Source: Anastrepha obliqua (Eukaryota > Arthropoda > Insecta > Diptera > Tephritidae). From it: a stretch of DNA of 64,000 nucleotides. Below, piece after piece: positions 55,820 to 64,000 of this stretch; position 1 is the stretch's first letter; every line of letters begins with the position of its first letter. The notes beneath the pieces were generated by a model, which saw nothing but the letters and a program-made list of their open reading frames with translations, was not told the DNA's origin and searched no databases. The position numbers were made by a program, and so were the translations under genes. The stretch lies in NCBI RefSeq assembly GCF_027943255.1, contig NC_072892.1, forward strand, positions 166,596,792 through 166,660,791, written 5' to 3'.

Positions 55820-58490
55820 CGCAATCAAGACCAGCTACCTTTTGGTCTGGAATTCATAGACACTAAATTTATCAGCATGAAAAGTGCTCGAGGGGTCTCT
55901 CCATCGCAACTAGCATTTCCGTCTTGGGCACCCAGTTCCCAGCACCAAAGCTTTTCGACGAATGCAGAACATTTATGTGCCTTTACAGTGCTGTACCGAA
56001 GATGCCTCTCAAAAGTGGTCGTGCTTATGCTTGCCATATTATTTATTTCGATCTTCAACCTTTTCTTCGAAGCTGATAACCAAGTAAAATATTTATTGTT
56101 TTGTTCACGTTACTGCGCACCATCGGCTGGAAATGAATAAAAGTCCGCACTGTACAAGAATCATCAGATACTGAGACCCATTCTGAAAATACGATGCAGC
56201 CTGAATTGAAGATGAAGCATTTCAAAATCTGGGAGTGCTTGTGATTTTCTACAAAGACGCTACGAAGCTCAGATATGGAACATAGTGAAGTAACTTTTTT
56301 TCGAATTGGCTTTGTAATCAAATTGCATTTATGTTCGAGTCGGGTTCGTTCACTTATCTGTTGTAAAGGGTTTGTTTCAACGTCGGTTGAATGCGGTTTA
56401 TTGTCATAGAACTACAACTTCAAGAAATTTCTCAAGAAAAAGTCTAGCGGCATGAATTCTTATGATTCTGGTAGCCAATTCTCATCACCTCCGCAAGAAA
56501 TAGCCATAACCTCAAATCGTGCATAATAAAGTTTTAACAACAACAACCACAAATATGTTGCTCAATTATTCAACTTGTCTTAATGATTAGTCATCAGTGA
56601 CTGAATAATTAACAACAGATTTGACAGACACCGCCGAATCCACATAACCGCTACAGTCTGCCAACAATATTGACCCATCCCCTTTTCGAAAGCCCTAAAA
56701 ATAACTAACTTTTTGTGCACCTGCACATTTAATTGCACAATAACTCAGTACTACGATTTCAAAACTTTTTACCTAAAAATTGTTATGAGCGAAACTTTTT
56801 TGCAAATATTTGTGTGCTTTGTGTTTTCTGACTTTTTTAAGCGTAACAGAGTTCGCGCATACGTACACACTGGCGTATGTATGTATTTACAAATGGTACC
56901 TATATTTGAGTGTGAAAACTTTTTGTATTTGCACAAAGAATTTGACTTGGTCCTCAACACAAACAACAATTTTTGCAGCATAGTTTTTGTTTACTTTTAT
57001 TTATTTGCATTTTATTTATGCCAAAGTTGCCATATCGCGTTATGAATATGCACACACACACAAAGAAAAAATAGGAAAGCATACCAACATACCAATTTAC
57101 TCTTATCAAAACTGACTGACTGACTGACTGACTGGCTGACTGACGACCAACATTCTCATTCCTTTGTATCTGCACATGAAAGGTAACGCAGCCAGGTTCC
57201 CGCATATTTGTTGTATGCAGTTGTGTTTGTATGGGTTTGGGTGTGCATGTACATGTGCATATGTTCACAGTTGAGGCACGTAGCCGATGCTGCTACGACA
57301 TTGACTTGTTGTTGACAAAGCAAAAGTTGAATGATAAAAATTTGCAAAAATAGAACTCAAAATAAAAGAACAACAAATAACTTTTGCGGGAAAAAACTGT
57401 AAAATGCAGTGACATAGTTAGTTAACGAGTGAGTGAGCGGTGAATTGGTGACCAAGTGTGGCTACCCTGCAGGAAATAAGTTAAAGAGGGAGATAAGTTT
57501 CTAGTTTATTAGAATAAAATTCTGATTTATTGCCATTTATTAGTAAACTGGTCTGGTTCGTGGGTTGAGCTGAGAGATCAAAGTGCGGTGACACTAAAAT
57601 AACTTTATTCTGTAATACAACTAAATTTTGAAAAATAGAGGTTGTCTGTAAAGTCGGTTTCCTGACGATAGTTTAACGTGACAGAGTCATAAGAAAATAC
57701 TGATGGAATGCTTGCATTTTTCAAAACAAAATTTAATTTTATTTCTTTGATAGATATTTTGTATGAATATAGAGAAGGAGGTAAATGGAATCGCAATGGA
57801 ATAGGTCAAGTTACATTTACACAAACGTGGAAAATGACGAAACATTTATCAAATTCATGAAAGATATGTTCGATTTCGATTGTGCATCAGACATTAATAA
57901 GTAAACAACACAAGGAGGCACCATCATCGGTTTGACCTTTTCAAGACACATTACACTCGAAACACTCCCTTTCATTTCCTACTTTTCCTATCATCGCCCT
58001 ATTCTCAACAGAGAAATGGTTCATTACCATGCACACAGGAAGAAGGCATATGCAAATACAAGTATGTGAATTTATATACAAATGCGCATATACATACATA
58101 TACATACATATATATGCTCACTCAAGTAGGAGAGAGCGCAAACGTTGCCGAACGCGGGGGCCGATTGTGCCTCTTTGTCGTTGGTTCTGCGCTCTCGCTT
58201 GCAGTTCAAGCAAGGTAACGACGCATGAGCAAGATAACGCCGCTTTTTTTGGTGCGTTCAGCCGGCTACATCGCATTATAAGACGTTATCACGTCAACAT
58301 TTTTATTTATTTGCTAATTTATTTGCCTATATGTATTGATTGCTAATATTGTAGTGGCCAGATTGGCTTGCTTTTCTTCAAATTGCTGTTCAGTCTGTAA
58401 TTTGCACCGTTGATTATTAAAATAAAACATATCTCATTTGAAAAAGGAACCTGCATGTGGAAACAATTTCGAGATACCAGCTATTAGCTA
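55820..58490. other. Unique non-coding stretch with microsatellites
   Basis: An 87-codon open frame at 55877-56140 has one hydrophobic segment (VVVLMLAILFISIFNLFF) but no family match and overlaps a similar-length frame on the other strand. Microsatellites: (GACT)n at 57112-57142, CA at 57050-57061, (TACA)n at 58088-58115. 58130-58210 is GC-richer with an inverted GAGAGCGCA/TGCGCTCTC pair. No gene can be supported. Confidence 0.35.
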
Positions 58491-58497
58491 GTTAATA

Positions 58498-59768
58498 GGA
58501 CTATGAATAAGTTCGTGCGGTTTTTTTTTCGAAATTTGAAACTTTATTGACGTAAAATGGTTACAAATTTAATATCCAAAGTATTGTCCATCGCTTACTA
58601 CTACTTTTTCCCATCTTTCTGGCAATTCACGGATTCCCTTTGTGAAAAATTCGGTCGGTTTTGCCGCAATCCACGAATCGATCCATTTTTTTACTTCATC
58701 GTAATTACGGAAGTGCTGGTCAGCCAGGCCATGTTGCATCGATCGGAAGAGATAGTAATCGGATGGCGCAAGGTCTGGACTATACGGCGGGTGGGGTAGG
58801 ACATCCCATTTGAGCGTTTCTAAGTATGTTTTGACCACTTGTGCAACATGTGGCCGAGCATTGTCATGTTGCAAAATAACTTTGTCGTGTCTATCGGCGT
58901 ATTGCGGCCGTTTTTCTCGCAGTGCTCGGCTCAAACGCATCAATTGTCGTCGGTAGACACCCCCCGTAATCGTTTCATTCGGTTTCAGTAGCTCATAATA
59001 CACAACACCCAGCTGGTCCCACCAGATACACAGCATAACCTTCAGGCCATGAATATTCTGCGCCGACGTCGATGTTGAAGCATGGCCAGGGTATCCATAC
59101 GTTGCCCGACGTTTTGGATTGTCGTAATGGACCCACTTTTCATCGCCAGTCACAATTCGATGCAAAAAACCCTTTCTTTTGTGCCGTTGAAGCAGTTGTT
59201 CGCATGCCATAAAACGGCGTTCAACGTCTCTTGGCTGCAATTCATACGGCACCCAATGGCCTACCTTTCGGATCATTCCCATGGCTTTTAATGGTTTGGA
59301 AATGGTTGATTGATCAACTCCCAAAGTTTTTGCAACCTCTTCTTGCGTTTGAGCCGGATCTTGATCGAGCAATTCCTCCAATTCGGTATCCATGAACTTT
59401 GGCGGCGCACCCTCGCGTTCTTCGTCCTCCAAGCCAAAATCACCACTTTTAAAGCGTGCAAACCACTTCTGGCACGTTCGCTCAGCTAGAGCATGCTCAC
59501 CATAAACTTCCACCAAGATACGATGACTTTCGGCTGCTTTTTTCTTCATATTAAAGAATTCCCCGCAAAAACACATTATTTGGCACGAAATTCGACATTT
59601 TCAAGTGTGGTAAAAATATTGTTGTTTACGCTTCAAATAAAAAACTAATACTGACGTTTGTGCCTTACGACAGTAGCTCTCCAATGAATGTTTGGAAATG
59701 TGGATCGATGGAATAATAATCAAGTTACGCCATCTGTTGTAAAACCGCAAGGAACTTATTCATAGTCC
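58498..59768 (-). mobile_element. Nearly intact mariner (mauritiana-like)
   Basis: TA at 58496-58497 and 59769-59770 flank a 1271-bp element. Inverted repeats are GGACTATGAATAAGTTC followed by GTGCGG on the left and, reverse complemented, GGACTATGAATAAGTTC followed by CTTGCGG on the right. One 335-codon open frame fills it. This is the best preserved DNA transposon in the window. Confidence 0.95.
58569..59598 (-). pseudogene. Mariner transposase, complete catalytic core, one N-terminal frameshift
   Basis: The minus-strand open frame 59576-58569 has 335 codons. It contains KKKAAESHRILVEVYGEHAL (HTH 1), CQKWFARFKSGDF, HTH 2 with DQSTISKPLK, and the WVPYEL linker at residues 108-113. The catalytic Asps are D145 (VTGDEKW), D238 (LQHDNARPH) and D273 (SPDLAPSDY), giving DD34D. 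It ends SDGQYFGY. The family-type start is an ATG at 59598 (MSNFVPNN), but from there the frame reads only 15 codons to a TAA. A small loss (probably about 8 bases) between the two put the body in the next frame. An enzyme starting at residue 1 or 10 of the open frame would lack only the extreme N-terminus. Confidence 0.88.
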
Positions 59769-59774
59769 TATTAC

Positions 59775-60650
59775 TTCTTCTTCTTTTTTCACTTCTTCTT
59801 CACTTTTAGTAGACTTTAGTAAACAAATTTTGACTTTCTGGTATTTGCTAGAATTTCTAGTATTTGCTAATTTTCATCATGTGAAAATGCGTCTCAAACT
59901 CAATTGGAATCGGCAAATTAAACCTTTTACTTTGTTTATCATTTAAATTAATAGAAGGGCAATTACTTTAAAATGTACTTTATGGTTCCCTTTAAAATAT
60001 AAGCTGTGGTGGATTTCATGCATATCAGCCTTACAAGGGGTAAATAGGTAAGTTTATAGAACTGATGAGTAAAAATTAATGCCATAGCTTAAGCTTGCGT
60101 TTTACTCAACGGGAATCTTCAGGTTAAAATTACAATGTTAGCTTAGAACTAAAGGAGAGCTTAACAGTGAAGAACTTAGTGAACTTAAGAGAGAATTAAC
60201 ATGGCTGTTAGAGAAACCTGTTATGTTACAGCGTAATATGTACGTCTATATGTTACAGCTATGACTGTCTATATGTTACAGCTATGGCTGTAACTAGGAA
60301 CTTGAAATGACGATGAATTGGCCTACTGCATATCAACGGTTATCCCTTGGAGACCCGAACCAATCATCAGACTCAGGCATCATAAATTGGATCAGCGATT
60401 ATGCATAAAATTTACATACAGAGCGATGATGCAGACTAGAAGGCTACAGAACTGCAAAGTGTTTTGTGACAAGGCTGAACAGAAAACTAACGAACTTTAT
60501 TCTAAAATTTTTAAGGAAATGCGTTCGATTGATCGGTATATTATAGGACACAATTCATGGACATATGACCACCATTCGAATCATTGATAGTCGATGTGAT
60601 TGTCTTGCTTAGAGGAGGAATTTTCGCTGTGAATGGGATTTCGGTGCTTC
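59775..60650. other. Non-coding stretch
   Basis: No supported gene. A 26-base direct duplication (GTCTATATGTTACAGCTATG unit) lies at 60243-60293. The 89-codon frame at 60318-60587 shows no domain. Confidence 0.4.
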
Positions 60651-60654
60651 TGGC

Positions 60655-61270
60655 TCCCCTTTTTCAAATTTGAAGAACATGAAAATTTCTGCGCTGATGA
60701 ATTGGCCGAATAGGGAACCCCTGAGACGGTTTGACCGTGAAAGGAGAAGATTGGGGTCTGCTCCTGGAAAAATGGACCTCACATCAACTCAGCGAGTGCT
60801 GGGCTAGTTCGCAAACGTGCAAAGTTGCAAGATCCTTTTAGCCATAGGAAGATCGGGGGAGCTCGAGGGAACTTCTGAGGCTAACAAAGCTGCAGCTTTC
60901 AAGTTTGGTGAGTGTCTTTACCGGGTATTGTCCATTAGGCATCCATGTGGTGAGACTTGGAATTGCCTCAAGTTCTTTCTGCAGAAGCTGTCTGGAGAAT
61001 GTCGTGGAATCTTCTCAGCATCTTCTGCTCAGCTATCCTGCTCTCGTCGCGCTAATATTCAGACACTTGGGCTCTCACTTTTTTACTACACCTACTGGAA
61101 TAGAAGGTTTAAAGATGACACAACTGGTGAATATCACCAGCAGCTTGAAGCGGTTAACGCAAATATTATTAGTCATCGTTTGCTCTTCATATCACATCAC
61201 AATGGACGAATTCGATTATTTGTCTAAGTGGCCCCTCGCGTTGGCAGCCATTTATTTTAACCCAGTCTAA
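60655..61270 (+). mobile_element. LINE 3' part related to the 5985 copy
   Basis: The plus strand reads NFCADELAE (RNase H end, about 60690-60715), then in another frame GLLLEKWTSHQLSER-like sequence. Next comes SVFTGYCPLGIHVVRLGIAS followed by SFCRSCLENVVESSQHLLLS and YPALVALIFRHLGSHFF (60905-61100), the knuckle C-x2-C-x9-H with its final Cys changed to Tyr. It ends about 61270 after PLALAAIYFNPV. Same layout and similar wording (QHLLLS-PAL, LGS-FF) as 6515-6590, so the two belong to one family. It has frame changes and stops. Confidence 0.75.
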
Positions 61271-61274
61271 CTTA

Positions 61275-61622
61275 AAAACTTTAATTTTCGAAACCAACTA
61301 AAAATAAAGAAGGATTTCGAGGAAAATGGTTAATTTTTTTATTCCATTAGAAAGGCTAAGGTATGGTCAGCATATGACCACCAATGGAATATCATTTAGG
61401 ACCCAATTTGCCAGCCATGCTTAGTGGAGGCGGATAGTATTGAGGATTTTCTCTATGAGTGGCCTGTATTTTCTAAAGCAAAGCTACAAATTTTGGTACC
61501 GATGTCATGAGAATGAATAATATTGGTTCTCTCAAGTTGTAGGATATTTTCAGATTATCCAAAGATTTTGGAAAATTCTCACAGAAGTGTCTATCTTTGT
61601 CTCTGTCCCTAATCTATCCTAT

Positions 61623-61656
<34 letters not shown>

Positions 61657-61990
61657 CTATCTCTCTATCTCTCTGTTACTTCTCTCATTTCCTCCTTAAC
61701 TATCCACCCTTTTACTTTCTACAGCCTTGAATACAATGGGCTTTTTAGCTTGAGTGTTTTAGAAGTTACGGTGCTGCTTCGTTCGCCTTTTTCCAATTTC
61801 AATTTCAAGGTTTGGCAATCTTAAAAGAAACGTGATATCGGGCGACGACGGTTACAAATGCCAACTACTTCAAAACATTTCTAATAAAATTTTATATTTT
61901 TTTTAATTTTTGACAAAGTGGCCGATCTGTTTCATTAATTTCATCACGCATTTTGAGTTCTAAGACTGCAATCGATTCGATTTTTCCATA
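61275..61990. other. Non-coding stretch with a (TCTA)n microsatellite
   Basis: TCTCTCTCTCTATCTATCTA-type repeat at about 61621-61675. Nothing else recognised. Confidence 0.5.
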
Positions 61991-61992
61991 TA

Positions 61993-62887
61993 CAGTCAGA
62001 GTAAAAAACAAAAGAAACCGCGATTATTCATGAAGTATAAAAGATATATATTTAACATTTTTTTGCATGAAAGTATGCACAAAATTACGAGTCGTAATTA
62101 CTCAATAAACCGTGCAGTATCAATCATTGTCGAGTATAGCCTGGCATCTTCTTCACGCTTTGATCCAGCTTTTCTGCGTAGCTCGCCGACAAGCAGGGCT
62201 AGATGTTGCGAACTTGACGCACGAGTTGCTTTAAATCATAGATTGGCCTTCGACAAGATGCGTTTTCATAGATCCCTACATATTTTCAATGGATGGGACG
62301 GCCAGTCCATTACTGTGACGCCTTTTTCTTATTTTGTTGTTTCTCAATGTGGTTTTCTGAGAGCAGTGGTTTTGATGATGTGGAACAGTAGGATATGTTC
62401 GCCTGCTTCAGTCGACGTTCGATGGTAGATACTCACACCTATTCCCTTTGTAGCAAGAACTGATCCTGTTTGGCAAAGTCATAAAGAAGAGTCCCACTTA
62501 AAAAGTTGGACGATCACTTTATCCTGCTTTTTTGTTGTCACTCGCTTCAAGCCGCGCTCGGAAAAGTCATCAATATTTTTGTACACTTTATACCGCTGAT
62601 TCGACATCACAACAAACTTTTTTGATTTTAAGTTATTTTTCGAGTCGCGGTGTAAGATAATTTCGGCCCTTCCGAATGCGTGCATAAAAATACCGCCTCG
62701 AAACGCTTCGCGTACTTCTCATTCAATTTTGTTCCGTTGCGCTTAAGGGAAAGTTTCGAACGACACCAACCTGAGTTTGCGCTGGCGTCGTAACCTTTGA
62801 GTGGGACTCTTAAGCAACAAAAAGCAGAACGAAATATGTCTTGAAGTTACAAGAAAAAAAGCGGTTATTTTTTTCTGACAGAGGCTG
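61993..62887 (-). mobile_element. Tc1-like transposon, internally deleted
   Basis: TA at 61991-61992 and 62888-62889 flank an 895-bp element. Terminal sequences are CAGTCAGAGTAAAAAAC...AAACCGCG on the left and, reverse complemented, CAGCCTCTGTCAGAAAAAAA...AACCGC on the right. They match at the first bases, in the A-run and in the AACCGC. The minus strand holds two separate parts of a transposase. Confidence 0.6.
62100..62685 (-). pseudogene. Tc1-like transposase remnant
   Basis: On the minus strand, 62685-62479 encodes a DNA-binding region (RYKVYKNIDDFSERGLKRVT then TKKQDKVIVQLF). It is followed in other frames by RRLKQANISYCSTSSKPLLS (62360-62430), the end of the HTH region of Tc1 enzymes. 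The text then passes almost at once to KGVTVMDWPSHPLK (62290-62330), the DWP-SPDLNPIE segment without its catalytic residue. DLKQLVRQVRNI and a tail near YCTVY end it at about 62100. About 150 residues of catalytic core are missing, and frame changes are present. Confidence 0.55.
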
Positions 62888-62899
62888 TAAATTCAATCT

Positions 62900-63262
62900 T
62901 TAACTTAACCCTAAAAAAAGTTATCCACATGTGTTATATGGCATGATCTGGGCGGCTAATTAGCAACTGTCTTTCATGAAATTATACAATCGGGAAATTT
63001 GTTTTGCAATAAATGGATTATTTCGGTGCATGTGTGGCATGTGGCATCGTTCTGTTGAAACAACTTATCAGTGATATCCATATCATGGAAATATACGAAA
63101 ATTTAGTCTCCAGTCGAATTTTCGTAAAACTCTTCCAGATTACAACCCATATTTTCATTTGGATCAGCTTTCCGAATAGGTATTGGTGCATTATAGGTAT
63201 ACCGCACCAGTCGAATCAAATCTACTGACCAAGTTCTTAATAGTTGCCTCAGAGGGTCAATT
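62900..63262 (-). pseudogene. IS630-type DDE transposase relic
   Basis: The minus strand reads SVDLIRLVRYTYNAPIPIRK then ADPNENMGCNLEEFYENSTG (63103-63265). In the next frame follow DMDITDKLFQQNDATCHT, TEIIHYLQNKFPDCIIS and PPRSCHIT (62905-63090). QQNDATCHT stands where the family has QQDGATCHT, so the catalytic Asp is changed. PPRSC-LT is the phrase that precedes the third catalytic residue. The C-terminal end is missing here, but a very similar family C-terminus lies in the neighbouring small element at 63264. Confidence 0.6.
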
Positions 63263-63263
63263 A

Positions 63264-63653
63264 AAGAGTGGTTAAGTTTCAAGGCCCGGTATTGATTTTG
63301 AATAAAATACATACAATTGTTTTTGGAAACTATTATCACTTGTCTTTATTATGATAATATTGGTATAGCTTAATTACGCATGGAACAAAATATCGGCCAG
63401 ATAGCCGCCGCGGCCTCGGCGGCACACCTCCATCCGATGGTCCAAATTTTCTATGACGCTGAGGCATAATTGAGGTTCTATGCCGTTAATATGCCGATTT
63501 ATCTCATCCTTTAGCTCTTGAATTGTTGCTGGCTTATCGACGTACACCTTTTCGTTCAAATAACCCCAACCCCAAAGGAAGAAGTCCAACGGTGTCGTTG
63601 ACATTTAGGTGTGGTTCACATTCAACATCGGCCCTTGAAATTTAACCACCCTT
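63264..63653 (-). mobile_element. 390-bp deletion derivative of an IS630-type transposon
   Basis: TA at 63262-63263 and 63654-63655 flank inverted repeats of about 35 bases. The left end is AAGAGTGGTTAAGTTTCAAG (then GCCC); the right end, reverse complemented, is AAGGGTGGTTAAATTTCAAG (then GGCC). Between them is a single 76-codon minus-strand frame (63374-63604). It reads LDFFLWGWGYLNEKVYVDKP, then ATIQELKDEINRHINGIEPQ and LCLSVIENLDHRMEVCRRGR, stopping at 63374. That is just the C-terminal end of the transposase, opened by chance at an ATG near the deletion junction. It is mobile only in trans. Confidence 0.85.
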
Positions 63654-63655
63654 TA

Positions 63656-64000
63656 TATTGACCGAAAATATCATGAATTTATATAGCTGTGTGTATGACA
63701 TTTTTCATAACATAACATACACAACATAATCGGATCTACTACTAAAACCGTATAATCAAAATTTCAAAATCTGTGTAAATTAAAAAAAAAAATCAGCAAA
63801 GTTTCAAAACAAAAACATTTTTAATTTTTAGAAAAATTTCATACACCCAATTTTATAGTCCATTGAATTTTTTTACAATAAATTGAAAGTTTTAAGTCAA
63901 CTTAAAATCCGCCGATTTTTTTTTAACATTTTTTTTTTTTTGAACTTTGAAGAAGATACCCGACGTTCTTCTATATGAAAAATATTTAGTTATCTGTGAA
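63656..64000. other. AT-rich non-coding stretch at the window end
   Basis: Nothing recognised. Confidence 0.5.

Noticed and set aside
55877..56140. 87-codon frame with a hydrophobic segment after the SINE
   Set aside because: An equally long frame exists on the opposite strand, and there are no gene signals or family match.

Overview
This is eukaryotic, insect-type DNA, most likely from a dipteran and probably a tephritid fruit fly. That placement is an inference from an AT-rich, microsatellite-rich background, many mariner and Tc1 lineages, RNase-H-bearing non-LTR retrotransposons and a tRNA-derived SINE. There is no bacterial gene organisation. The window looks like intronic or intergenic DNA saturated with mobile elements of different ages, and no complete host gene can be read from it.

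Layout. 1-12 kb: a degenerate AT-rich repeat field (about 1.2-4.1 kb), a decayed IS630/mariner-superfamily transposase, a LINE 3' part broken by an internally deleted DNA transposon, a mariner relic, and two abutting minus-strand LINEs (R1-like and RTE-like). 12-19 kb: a candidate minus-strand 3'-terminal host exon with a poly(A) signal (about 12.49-12.73 kb), a TTAA-flanked element, a LINE relic and a mariner (17.1-18.3 kb). 19.58-22.80 kb: a 3.2-kb array of an 8-bp unit (TTCATAAA) with variant units organised into larger duplications. 22.9-31.3 kb: a deleted Tc1 element, a mariner relic and two minus-strand LINEs. 31.68 kb: a 5S rRNA pseudogene. 32.1-32.46 kb: a candidate plus-strand host gene 5' end (Inr-like site, small intron, ATG exon ending at a strong donor). 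32.6-36.4 kb: a TTTTA-rich tract holding a fold-back element with arms of about 330 bp and a mariner. 36.4-49.3 kb: mostly unique DNA, then mariner, LINE and Tc1 copies. A recursive-splice-like site or terminal acceptor lies at 48.117 kb. 49.9-51.0 kb: an unexplained inverted-repeat structure. 52.5-53.2 kb: a LINE 3' end. 55.5-55.8 kb: a near-complete SINE. 58.5-59.8 kb: an almost intact mariner. 60.7-63.7 kb: a LINE 3' end, a Tc1 element, an IS630-type relic and a 390-bp derivative that keeps only the transposase C-terminus.

The mobile genes do not form a pathway. They are independent insertions, often nested, nearly all inactivated by frameshifts, stops or deletions. The mariner closest to coding capacity is at 58498-59768 (one frameshift near the start). 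The two candidate host-gene pieces are on opposite strands. The plus-strand one, if real, would have an intron of at least 15.7 kb in which most elements to its right lie. Family names come from motifs recognised by eye; no search was run.
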